DNA of 7,048 nt from Campylobacteraceae bacterium (GCA_027023145.1 JALVWV010000289.1:1-7048), one strand, 5' to 3'; shown: positions 1-6,107, counted from the stretch's first letter. The notes: a model not told the origin generated them from the letters alone. Made by a program: numbers and translations.

Positions 1-1616
1 CAAGTGAAGACTTTTTTCATCGGATCATCGGCCCGGTCAACGATGCGACACAGGCGTTTTTCTCTGCAATCGTCCGGGCGATTCTTGACTCGAAGCTCTG
101 GGCAGCGGTGGCATTTGCGACGCTGATTGGCCTCTTCGTTGTCGCGATCAAACTGGTGATGCCGGTGGTAGGACTCGAGCTTACACCCCCCATGGATACC
201 GGCGCGGTCAATATCCAGATCACTACCGAGCCCAATCTGCCGCTCTCTGAGAGTGAAAAAGTGATGGAGCGTCTCAATGCCATCCTCAAAGATCAGGGCA
301 AACTGTTTCGGGTCTCCGGGAGCATCGGGAGTGAAGCAGGCGTCATGAGTATCGGAAGCGGCAGCGGGATCGACCACCTCAAAGTGGTCGCCACGTATGT
401 CGATCGTCACCATCGTAAGGAAGACATTTGGCAAATCTCCAAGAAAATTCGTACGGAATTGGCCAAACTTCCGCATATCAAATACTTTGACGTTACCCCC
501 TACGGAGCCATCGCCATGGCGAGCATCAAAGGGAACGTCGATGCACAGCTGAGCAGCTCCGATCTTGGGCTCCTCCAGGCCGAAGGTGCCAAGGTAAAAA
601 AAGCCCTTGGACAGACCAAAGGGATCGTGACTGTGCTGAGTTCCTGGGACATGGACAAGAGTGTGTATGATCTCAAGATCGATGAAGCGACTGCCGCAGC
701 CTACGGTCTCAACCGTGCCAAAATCGCCCAGCAGGTGCAGCTGGCATTGCGGGGAATGCCGGTGGCAAATTTCCCTCGAATGAATGGACAGGATTATGGC
801 GTACGTGCGTGGCTGCCCGGCAATCAGATCGATCGAATGTCCAAGATTGAGACGCTGCTCATCGACACCCCACGGGGCAAGATCCCGCTGAGCAAGTTTG
901 CCACCATCGTCCCCCGCCAGGAGCCCAGCCTTATCACCCGTGACGGGCTCAGCTACACCCTCGACATCTACGGCAACCGTGAGAAGGCGGCTCTCTCGCA
1001 CATCATGGATGATTTTGAGAAACACCTTGCCGAAGCGAACCTCTCCAAAGAGGTTGAACTGGAGCAAATCGGGGACATCAAGTCGTTTGGCGAGTCGACT
1101 GGACGGATGGCCGGGGCGATTGTGACGGCGATCGGGCTAATTTTCCTCTCTCTAATTGTGATGTTTGGCGATCTTAAGGTCTCTTTAATGGTGCTCTTTG
1201 CCATCCCTTTGACTCTAGTGGGAGCCTCGTGGGGAATGCTGCTGATGGATTATCATATTTCGATGGCGGCGATGATGGGATTCATTCTCCTGTCCGGAGT
1301 GATCGTCAACAACGGCATCCTCCTCATCCACTTCGCTATGGAGAAGATTGGAGAGGGGATGACCAAGCGCGATGCCATGCTCGAATCGATCAAGATCCGT
1401 ACCCGCCCGGTACTCATGACGGCCTTTTCGGTCTCGGTAGGGATGTATCCGGTAGCGCTGGGCTCTGCTATCGGGCTGGAGAAGCTGGCACCGCTGGGTG
1501 CGGTGACCATCGGCGGGCTAATGATTGGGACGTTTATGACGCTGGTGTTTGTCCCTATTGTGTTTATCTGGACGATCAATGAGAAGAAAATCCGGGAAGT
1601 GTATGGGGAGGATTAA
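1..1616 (+). CDS. RND-family efflux transporter permease, C-terminal half (5' truncated by window)
   Basis: The frame is open from the first complete codon at position 3 to TAA at 1614-1616, giving 537 residues with no start in view, so the gene begins upstream. RND pumps are usually over 1000 residues, so this is about the second half. It opens with the amphipathic stretch before TM7, a hydrophobic TM7 near residues 32-55, a long periplasmic region (pore and docking subdomains) to about residue 370, then TM8-TM12. The signature GVIVNNGILLIHF (nt about 1295-1335) matches the AcrB-type VxVNNxILLxxF segment, and RTRPVLMTAFS follows it as in the family. Family role: proton-driven export through an inner-membrane trimer with an adaptor and an outer-membrane channel. 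The proton-relay Asp residues of TM4 would lie outside the window. Substrate cannot be told; the sequence is not obviously CusA or AcrB. Adaptor and outer-membrane genes are not visible downstream, so they would lie upstream. Confidence 0.93.
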   Translation, partial: SEDFFHRIIGPVNDATQAFFSAIVRAILDSKLWAAVAFATLIGLFVVAIKLVMPVVGLELTPPMDTGAVNIQITTEPNLPLSESEKVMERLNAILKDQGKLFRVSGSIGSEAGVMSIGSGSGIDHLKVVATYVDRHHRKEDIWQISKKIRTELAKLPHIKYFDVTPYGAIAMASIKGNVDAQLSSSDLGLLQAEGAKVKKALGQTKGIVTVLSSWDMDKSVYDLKIDEATAAAYGLNRAKIAQQVQLALRGMPVANFPRMNGQDYGVRAWLPGNQIDRMSKIETLLIDTPRGKIPLSKFATIVPRQEPSLITRDGLSYTLDIYGNREKAALSHIMDDFEKHLAEANLSKEVELEQIGDIKSFGESTGRMAGAIVTAIGLIFLSLIVMFGDLKVSLMVLFAIPLTLVGASWGMLLMDYHISMAAMMGFILLSGVIVNNGILLIHFAMEKIGEGMTKRDAMLESIKIRTRPVLMTAFSVSVGMYPVALGSAIGLEKLAPLGAVTIGGLMIGTFMTLVFVPIVFIWTINEKKIREVYGED

Positions 1617-1687
1617 CCGTTTGGTAATGATAGGAGAGTAGAATGCTCTCTTGATCTTGTGTGCTCATTCAAAAAGAAAAATGACCG

Positions 1688-1692
1688 AGGAG
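1688..1692 (+). promoter_or_regulatory. ribosome binding site deciding the hydroxylase start
   Basis: AGGAG lies 8 nt before ATG 1701. No comparable site precedes the alternative GTG at 1659, so this site settles the start. Confidence 0.7.
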
Positions 1693-1700
1693 AAAAGAAA

Positions 1701-2315
1701 ATGAATTTTAAAAACAGCCTTTTGAAAATGACCCGATCCAAAGAGAATTATTATGCCAGTCTGGTTGTCGATGCATCGACAGCAACGGTATTTTTCTTTT
1801 ATGCTTTGAAACTCAGCACGGATGCCTGGGCGACATTGTCTCTGTTTCTGATGGGGGTGTTGTTTTTCACGTTTCTGGAGTATGCAGTGCATGCATGGCT
1901 CTTCCATCTCAAACATCCTTTCAAAATCTTTATCGAGGGGCATGCCCATCATCACCAGGATCCGAAGAACTACGATGCGATGCCCTTTTTCATGTCGGCG
2001 GTCATTGCGTCGCTTTTTGCCGGGATTTTATCGCTGGTGATGACCTGGCCAGATGCGTTGGCAGTGGTCGGCGGTTTGACGCTGGGGTATTTCAACTACG
2101 GTATCATGCATCACCTGATGCACCGGAGAACTTTCAAAAACAACTACCTTCACTATCTCCAGCTTTTTCATGCTATCCATCACAAAAATCCGAAAGTCAA
2201 CAATGGTGTAACCACCGATATCTGGGACAGAGTTTTTGGGACGTATCAGCGTTGGTGTGATGACAAACCACTTGAGGAAGAGTATAGCCAAGGGCATTCA
2301 CTTCATGTGGCATAG
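1701..2315 (+). CDS. fatty acid hydroxylase / sterol desaturase family di-iron membrane protein
   Basis: The protein has 204 residues. ATG at 1701 is chosen because AGGAG (1688-1692) sits 8 nt upstream and the longer GTG reading from 1659 adds only a charged tail without a ribosome site. Histidine clusters typical of the FA_hydroxylase family are visible: E60 YAVH WLFH (H64, H69), GHAHHH (H81, H83-85), HHLMH (H137, H138, H141) and HAIHH (H157, H160, H161). The closing motif TTDIWDRVFGTY (171-182) is also characteristic. Hydrophobic segments near 20-37, 44-66, 95-115 and 118-135 place it in the inner membrane with the His clusters facing the cytoplasm. Family members use a di-iron centre and O2 to hydroxylate or desaturate lipids. 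The short form resembles the catalytic core of Scs7-type fatty acid 2-hydroxylases; carotenoid hydroxylase is an alternative. The substrate is unknown. It lies 84 nt after the RND gene and 57 nt before the permease halves. Confidence 0.87.
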   Translation: MNFKNSLLKMTRSKENYYASLVVDASTATVFFFYALKLSTDAWATLSLFLMGVLFFTFLEYAVHAWLFHLKHPFKIFIEGHAHHHQDPKNYDAMPFFMSAVIASLFAGILSLVMTWPDALAVVGGLTLGYFNYGIMHHLMHRRTFKNNYLHYLQLFHAIHHKNPKVNNGVTTDIWDRVFGTYQRWCDDKPLEEEYSQGHSLHVA

Positions 2316-2372
2316 AGACTTCTTTTGAAAACACGCTAACGTACCCATTCCATCTTTTTATGAAGGTTTTCC

Positions 2373-2795
2373 ATGCAATCTTTTTTGAATGCGTTTAAAA
2401 AAGCCACCAAAAACATGCTCAGCATGGCGCCGATGATTCTCGCAATCGTCGGGCTGGTCGGTTTGTTTCAAGGATTTGTGACGCGTCAAATGCTGGCCTC
2501 GCTCTTCGGAGGCAATCCTGTGGCCGATACGCTGGTCGGTACATTTGCCGGGATGATCGCGGTGGGGCAGGCGATGATCAGTTACATTCTTGGCGGTGAG
2601 CTTCTCGATCAGGGGGTGAGTCTCTATGCGGTGGCGGCGTTTGTCCTGGCGTGGGTGACGCTGGGGATTGTGCAGCTGCCGATGGAGATCGAGGTATTCG
2701 GAGGGCGATTTGTCCTCTATCGTAATCTTCTGGCATTCGTTTCGACGATCCTTGTGGCGACAGCAGCAGCGGGGGTGACATTGTGGCTGGCATAA
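2373..2795 (+). CDS. half-size permease, N-terminal half of an ArsP_1/DUF318-like transporter
   Basis: The protein has 140 residues and starts at ATG 2373, with a weak GAAGG ribosome site before it. It is strongly hydrophobic: segments near 18-34, 52-74, 84-104 and 117-139. It resembles one half of the ArsP_1 (PF03773, formerly DUF318) permeases, which are normally one chain of roughly 300 or more residues. The pattern AGMIAVG (59-65), LLDQGVS, AFVLAW (89-94) and QLPMEIEVFG (101-110) recurs in modified form in the next gene. Some members of this family export organoarsenicals, but no cysteine-based metal site is visible and the substrate is unknown. The gene overlaps its partner by 13 nt, which implies translational coupling and a joint complex. 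The family call rests on recognition of the pattern, not a search. Confidence 0.72.
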   Translation: MQSFLNAFKKATKNMLSMAPMILAIVGLVGLFQGFVTRQMLASLFGGNPVADTLVGTFAGMIAVGQAMISYILGGELLDQGVSLYAVAAFVLAWVTLGIVQLPMEIEVFGGRFVLYRNLLAFVSTILVATAAAGVTLWLA

Positions 2796-3340
2796 ACAAG
2801 AAGAGGCCGGGGGCGGTCATGGGTGCCGGTCAGGGCTCGAAGCAACAGCCGTTCCGCTTCAGGGGGCTCAAGCTCCTTGGGTTTGTCGTGCTCCTTTACG
2901 GAGCGGCATATCTGTGGGATACTTCCCGGACGATCAAGAGCCTCGAAGGGTTTGTCCATGTTTTGGGTACACTGATACCGATCCTGATTGTAGTGACGGT
3001 TCTGACGGCATTGATTAATCTTTTCATTGATCCCAAATCATTGGCCAAACATCTCGGAGGTGAGTCGGGAGTTAAAGGGTGGGTGATCGCCCTCTCAGCC
3101 GGAGTCGTGAGTCACGGTCCGATGTACGCCTGGTATCCGATGATCCAGGGATTGCGGGAGAAGGGAGCCCGGGACGGTCTCCTCATCGCCTTTTTCTATG
3201 CCCGCGCGGTCAAGGTAGCCCTCTTGCCGATGATGGTGGCCTATTTCGGGCTGACCTTTACCGTGGTATTGACGGTGCTGACCCTGCTGGCGGCATGGGG
3301 GCAGGGGGTGGTGATGGATCGGATGAGTGCATCTGTTTAA
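2783..3340 (+). CDS. half-size permease, C-terminal half of an ArsP_1/DUF318-like transporter
   Basis: The protein has 185 residues. GTG 2783 lies inside the end of the preceding gene, with GGGGGTG at 2771-2777 as a possible ribosome site. ATG 2819 (residue 13) is an alternative start, since the first 28 residues are polar and basic. Hydrophobic segments lie near 30-46, 57-82, 99-121, 132-155 and 156-174. The motif SAGVVSHGPMYAWYP (105-119), followed by LREKGARDGLL and AFFYARAVK, is what I associate with the second half of DUF318-type permeases. It aligns with residues 35-110 of the upstream half, which supports a two-part transporter assembled from separately encoded repeats. It is expected in the inner membrane; the substrate is unknown. 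Downstream, composition changes towards the Rep/toxin-antitoxin segment. Confidence 0.75.
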   Translation: MAGINKKRPGAVMGAGQGSKQQPFRFRGLKLLGFVVLLYGAAYLWDTSRTIKSLEGFVHVLGTLIPILIVVTVLTALINLFIDPKSLAKHLGGESGVKGWVIALSAGVVSHGPMYAWYPMIQGLREKGARDGLLIAFFYARAVKVALLPMMVAYFGLTFTVVLTVLTLLAAWGQGVVMDRMSASV

Positions 3341-3413
3341 ATTGTCTTGAAATACGCTAAGGACATAAAAGTAAAATGCAGGACAGTTAAATGATTCTAA
3401 AAAGACGAGGTAC

Positions 3414-3614
3414 ATGACGCTCGAAGAGCTTCAGGCTTTTTTCGGAGTGCATTACGCAAACTGGAACGAAGTCGAGCGCAAAATCATCCGACCAGTCAAA
3501 GATGAGCTGGACACTCATGCTTCCCGAAGCTTTGTCTATGAAGCCGAATACGAATCACTAGGGAAAGGTCGTCCGGCATTTAAAAGGGTGCAGATTGTGG
3601 TGGTTGATAGGTAG
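3414..3614 (+). CDS. C-terminal winged-helix fragment of a Rep_3-family plasmid replication initiator (probable remnant)
   Basis: The 66 residues read like the end of the second winged helix of Rep_3 (RepB/RepE-type) initiators: TLEELQAFFGV, then a helix ERKIIRPVKDELD (22-34), then a strand with YEAEYESLGKGRPAFKRVQI (42-61). These match the family pattern sleeLr-llG ... Fkr-Vl-pAi-EI ... yep-kkGRk-t-i-F. Full initiators are generally above 200 residues, so about three quarters are missing. The frame stays open upstream to 3375 (stop TAA at 3372-3374), and the extra codons end in TRY just before the ATG. Homology may therefore run past the ATG, as expected for a truncated gene. A GAGG at 3407-3410 could allow translation. 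Family role: binding plasmid iterons. No iteron array is visible here. It most likely marks an integrated, decayed plasmid segment. The family call is by eye. Confidence 0.55.
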   Translation: MTLEELQAFFGVHYANWNEVERKIIRPVKDELDTHASRSFVYEAEYESLGKGRPAFKRVQIVVVDR

Positions 3615-3654
3615 TTTTGTGTATTTTGGTATAAGAATTGATAAATGCCGGAGT

Positions 3655-3663
3655 TGGTATAAT
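3655..3663 (+). promoter_or_regulatory. extended -10 promoter of the mntA-hepT operon
   Basis: TGGTATAAT is a consensus extended -10 (TGnTATAAT). It predicts a transcript start near 3670, just before the AAGGA ribosome site (3671-3675) and ATG 3682. No good -35 is present, as is usual for extended -10 promoters. The same core, TTGGTATAA, occurs 28 bp upstream at 3626-3634. Confidence 0.5.
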
Positions 3664-3681
3664 GGGCTTAAAGGAAAAATC

Positions 3682-3975
3682 ATGTTGACTCAACAAGAGA
3701 TACTGGACTATCTGAAAAAGTATAAAGCATTAAAAAAAGATGAATACAGTATCAATAAACTTGGCATATTCGGCAGCTATGCACGGGGAGATGCTCATGA
3801 CGGCAGCGACATAGATGTGGTGGTGGATTTTGATAAACCTGATTTGTTTAATCAGGTAGGTATCATGCAGGAGCTGAGAGAAAAGTTCAATACCGAAGTC
3901 GATGTGATAGCATTATGGAAGCGAATGAATCCCAAGTTGCTGTCAAGAATCCAGAGGGATGCCATCTATGCCTGA
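3682..3975 (+). CDS. mntA: MntA-type nucleotidyltransferase antitoxin (type VII MNT-HEPN toxin-antitoxin)
   Basis: The protein has 97 residues. ATG 3682 is chosen because AAGGA (3671-3675) lies 6 nt before it and the upstream in-frame stretch covers the promoter. The motif GSYARGDAHDGSDID (31-45) fits GSX10DXD exactly, and a third acidic residue D74 lies in EVDVI, completing a minimal nucleotidyltransferase site. Length and motif match MntA antitoxins. In the characterised Shewanella system these add AMP units to a Tyr of the HepT toxin and neutralise it. The gene overlaps the start of the toxin by 8 nt (ATGCCTGA, 3968-3975), the typical arrangement for co-translation. The coding region is visibly AT-richer than the flanking permease and exporter genes, which suggests acquisition by transfer. 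All key residues are present, so the protein is probably active. Confidence 0.88.
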   Translation: MLTQQEILDYLKKYKALKKDEYSINKLGIFGSYARGDAHDGSDIDVVVDFDKPDLFNQVGIMQELREKFNTEVDVIALWKRMNPKLLSRIQRDAIYA

Positions 3976-4337
3976 TAAGAGCTTGCTTCGTGATGTGTTG
4001 GAAGACACCATATTATGCAACCGAAAAGATCGAACAAAGGTGTGCAAAAGTAAACTCTGTTGATGACTTTTTGGATACGGAAGAGGGGCAGATTTTACTT
4101 GACAGTATTTGCATGTTGTTGATAGCTGTCGGTGAGGCTGTCAAGCAGATAGACAAAATCACAGACAAAACACTGCTGAAAAATTACCCTCAAGTGGAGT
4201 GGAAAAAAGTTGCAGGGATTCGAGATATTCTTTCGCACCACTACTTTGATTTAAATGCTGAGACCGTTTTTGGACTTTGTGAGAAAAGAATAGCAGTTTT
4301 GAAAAATACCTTGCAAGAGATTGATGATAGCTTGTAG
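3968..4337 (+). pseudogene. hepT: HepT-type HEPN toxin, apparently frameshifted near the N-terminus
   Basis: ATG 3968 overlaps the antitoxin stop and encodes a proper HepT opening, MPDKSLLRDVLEDTILC, to about 4018. That frame then reads unrelated residues into TGA 4061-4063. The rest of the toxin, from TEKIEQR (4020) through SVDDFLDTEEGQ, DSICMLLIAVGEAVKQID and YPQVEWKKVAGIRDILSHHYFD to TAG 4335-4337, is in the next frame. Skipping one base near 4019 restores a full-length HepT of about 122 residues. RDILSHHY (nt 4221-4244) is an exact RX4HXY motif: the HEPN RNase site, with the Tyr that MntA modifies. The alternatives are a sequencing error, a programmed +1 shift, or a shorter product from ATG 3993 (114 residues) lacking the first helix. 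An inactivated toxin beside an intact antitoxin is the simplest reading. Confidence 0.75.
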
Positions 4338-4515
4338 TGCAAAGGTTTGAGATTAGGGGAAACTCTCCCTTGTTCCGTATTTCCCGATATGGAAGACGCC
4401 TATTGAATGGAAGTGGATATCCGAAGTTGCCGCCCGGCTGCCTGATATACGATAATGATCAAATATCAATTTCTCATTTTGAATGATTAGTGGTGGCGAC
4501 TGACCCCTTTGCTTT
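4338..4515. other. convergent intergenic spacer with a possible gene remnant
   Basis: This separates the + and - strand blocks. No convincing terminator is present: AGGGGA/TCTCCCT near 4355-4371 forms only a bulged stem with no T-tract. A stop-free + strand frame at 4357-4452 encodes 32 residues including PIWKTPIEWKWISEVAARLP, unusually rich in Trp for random sequence. It has no start codon and no family I can name. Beyond it the spacer is AT-rich to about 4490. Confidence 0.4.
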
Positions 4516-4968
4516 CTACCGTTTGCCGATCACCTTCGTGGCGATCCCGCCGCCGTGTTGGTAGACGAGTGTTCCTCCTTGGCGTCCTTGATAGAGGGCG
4601 GTCAGGACAGTCAGGACGATGAAGAGCAGAGCGACTTTTTCGAGGGGGAGGGAATCCCGTGAGACGGCACGCCATTTGATGACCGTCGTCACCAGCAGCA
4701 GGACGACAGTGACGATCCCGAGGGTTTTATGGGTCGCAAGCAGCGAGAGCCCGGCGGGGAGGAGGTGGTGTCCGTCGAGCACCTGCTGCGCATCATTCAT
4801 CCCGGTGTAGAGGGCGAAGAGGGATGCGAGAAATGTCATCGCCATGATTCGGAAAGCGGCCTTGGAATACCCGGTCTCCCGGGTGGCGAGGTAGGTCATC
4901 TGAGAGAAAAAAGCGGCCACCGGCAGGGCGACGACGAAGTGGACGAAGGGGGGATGGAGTACGTTCAT
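4516..4968 (-). CDS. DUF2231 family predicted membrane protein
   Basis: The protein has 150 residues. The ATG (complement of 4966-4968) is preceded by AAGGA (complement of 4975-4979). The N-terminus LHPPFVHFVVALPVA (4-18) and the C-terminal YQGRQGGTLVYQHGGGI (126-142) are the two conserved ends of DUF2231 (PF09990) proteins. Four hydrophobic segments lie near 9-27, 37-57, 80-98 and 109-126, so it is an inner-membrane protein. Histidines at 5, 10, 80 and 138 sit at or beside membrane ends and could bind haem or metal; that is inference, as the family has no settled function. It is the last gene of the - strand block, separated from the ArsC-like gene by 92 AT-rich bases that probably hold its own promoter. 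Confidence in the family is high, in the role low. Confidence 0.85.
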   Translation of the reverse strand: MNVLHPPFVHFVVALPVAAFFSQMTYLATRETGYSKAAFRIMAMTFLASLFALYTGMNDAQQVLDGHHLLPAGLSLLATHKTLGIVTVVLLLVTTVIKWRAVSRDSLPLEKVALLFIVLTVLTALYQGRQGGTLVYQHGGGIATKVIGKR

Positions 4969-4979
4969 AACTGATCCTT

Positions 4980-5060
4980 AAACAAATAGTTTAGTATTAT
5001 ATTATATTATGAATATTGTTAAAGTATTGTTAATTATATAATGTACTTTTGTTGACAATC
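4980..5060 (-). promoter_or_regulatory. AT-rich promoter region of the DUF2231 gene with a 9-bp direct repeat
   Basis: On the - strand this carries several candidate hexamers, including TTAACA elements and overlapping TATAAT-like boxes in ATAATATAATATAATAC (complement of about 4993-5009); one pairing has a 15-bp spacer. The exact box cannot be fixed because of the low complexity. On the + strand TATTGTTAA occurs at 5014-5022 and again at 5025-5033, an 11-bp period close to one helical turn. This suggests a regulator site. Confidence 0.45.
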
Positions 5061-5390
5061 CTATGAAAAGAACGCCTTATCGTATCCTACGATTACTTCC
5101 CCGTCATCGGTCTCGATGACAGGGCGCTTGATGAGGGTGTTCTCTTTGCAGAGCCATTCCCGCATCCCTGCTGCGTCGAGGTTTTTCTCTTTGAGCCCCA
5201 GTTTACGATAAGTCGTACCCCGTTTGTTGAACAGCACTTCGATGGATACGTGTGCCAGCCACCGGTCGATCGTCTCGCACTCTACTGGAGTTTTGCGCAT
5301 ATCAACAAACGTATAGTCGATGCCGTGTTCTTTGAGAGCCTTGCGTGCTTTGCGCACGGTGTCGCAGGTGGTGATGCCGTAGAGTTTCAT
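5061..5390 (-). CDS. ArsC/YffB-like (Spx/MgsR-related) thioredoxin-fold reductase family protein
   Basis: The protein has 109 residues, the usual size for this family. The start is the complement of 5388-5390, with AAGG about 6 nt upstream. The opening KLYGITTCDTVRKARKAL (2-19) carries the single active-site-position Cys9 followed by K14. Further family landmarks are FVDMRKTP (28-35), LFNKRGTTYRKLG (53-65) and LIKRPVIETDDGEVIVGYD (86-104), with R89 at the place of the ArsC substrate arginine. The CxxC of Spx is absent, so the YffB-like branch fits best. True arsenate reduction is not assured, since YffB-type proteins are often named arsenate reductases without proof; a thiol-disulfide or glutathione-linked role is possible. 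It starts 30 bp after the LysE gene on the same strand and is probably co-transcribed with it. Confidence 0.85.
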   Translation of the reverse strand: MKLYGITTCDTVRKARKALKEHGIDYTFVDMRKTPVECETIDRWLAHVSIEVLFNKRGTTYRKLGLKEKNLDAAGMREWLCKENTLIKRPVIETDDGEVIVGYDKAFFS

Positions 5391-5420
5391 AGGGAGCCTT
5401 TGGAATTTTTAGTAGGGATT

Positions 5421-6044
5421 TTACCCAAACCACGCTAATCCCACCCCCATCATTACAAACAAAGCCCCGGATATCCGATAAAATCCCTTCAGTTTCGCCT
5501 CATCAAAAAACCACGCTTTGGCATGGGTCGAGAGGTAGCCGTAGGTCATCAGTGATGCAAAGGAGATCACCAAAAAAGTTCCGGTCATGATTCCGAATTG
5601 CACCAGTGTATTGCGTGAGGGATCCATGAAGAGGGGGAAGATCGCACTGAAGAACAGGATCGGCTTGGGGTTGGTCGCAGCGACGAGAAAGCCTTTGCGA
5701 AAGAGTGGCCATCGGTCGTAGTGCCGGTGAGGACCTTTGACCGTGAGGGTGAGATGGGTGTGGTGGTTACGCATCTGCCCGATGCCGAGATAGACGAGGT
5801 AGGCACCTCCCGTCCATTTGAGCAGCGTGAAGAAGATGGGCGATGTTTTGAACAACACACCCACACCAAACATCGCCACGGAGGCCAGGAGCAGGAGCCC
5901 GAGGATGTTGCCCAGTGTCGAGTAGAGCACAGCTCCCAGATCCATTCGCATGGCGTTGTTGATTGCCAGCAGGATAGCAGCACCGGGGCTGGTGATGGTG
6001 AGAAAAGCGATGAGGAGGTAGTTGAGGTAAATGTCTATACTCAT
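5421..6044 (-). CDS. LysE/RhtB-family amino acid (or metabolite) exporter
   Basis: The protein has 207 residues, the usual LysE/RhtB length. ATG (complement of 6042-6044) is preferred over longer readings because AAAAAGGCC precedes it and the family begins directly at the first membrane helix. Landmarks: TITSPGAAILLAINNAM (16-32) with the SPG signature, GAVLYSTLGNILGLLLL (37-53), LKWTGGAYLVYLGIGQMR (75-92) and KGFLVAATNPKPILFF (117-132) with the NPK motif. About six membrane segments are expected in the inner membrane. Family role: proton-linked export of amino acids such as lysine, threonine, homoserine or cysteine; the substrate is not predictable here. The loop at 94-108 is unusually rich in His (94, 95, 97, 106, 108). 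The gene follows the AraC regulator by 77 nt and carries its own promoter, so AraC is its likely regulator. Confidence 0.9.
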   Translation of the reverse strand: MSIDIYLNYLLIAFLTITSPGAAILLAINNAMRMDLGAVLYSTLGNILGLLLLASVAMFGVGVLFKTSPIFFTLLKWTGGAYLVYLGIGQMRNHHTHLTLTVKGPHRHYDRWPLFRKGFLVAATNPKPILFFSAIFPLFMDPSRNTLVQFGIMTGTFLVISFASLMTYGYLSTHAKAWFFDEAKLKGFYRISGALFVMMGVGLAWFG

Positions 6045-6078
6045 GACAGGCCTTTTTGTATTGACTCTTTTTTTCGGA

Positions 6079-6107
6079 ATTATAGGGGATTTGTGCGTGA
6101 ACGTATA
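6079..6107 (-). promoter_or_regulatory. promoter of the LysE-family gene
   Basis: On the - strand CCCCTATAATTCC contains a perfect TATAAT (complement of 6079-6084). A weak -35, TATACG, lies 17 bp upstream (complement of 6102-6107). A weak -35 with a perfect -10 fits activation by the neighbouring AraC-type protein. The predicted start is near 6072, leaving a leader of about 28 nt. Confidence 0.5.

Noticed and set aside
1253..1582. Long open frames on both strands inside the RND gene
   Set aside because: They are shadow frames of a well-supported coding region, with no domain of their own.
1634..1650. GAGAG-N7-CTCTC hairpin after the RND gene as a terminator
   Set aside because: The stem is only 5 bp with a 7-nt loop and no T-tract follows, so it is too weak to call.
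3595..3681. N-terminal extension of MntA
   Set aside because: It covers the extended -10 promoter, lacks a ribosome site, and exceeds family length.
4338..4515. CRISPR array or tRNA in the convergent spacer
   Set aside because: There are no spaced direct repeats and no cloverleaf-like arms with a T-loop consensus.
4487..4974. Alternative + and - frames across the DUF2231 gene
   Set aside because: Their products are Arg/Pro- or Glu/Gly-rich, typical of shadow frames in GC-rich coding DNA, and the DUF2231 frame has clear family motifs.
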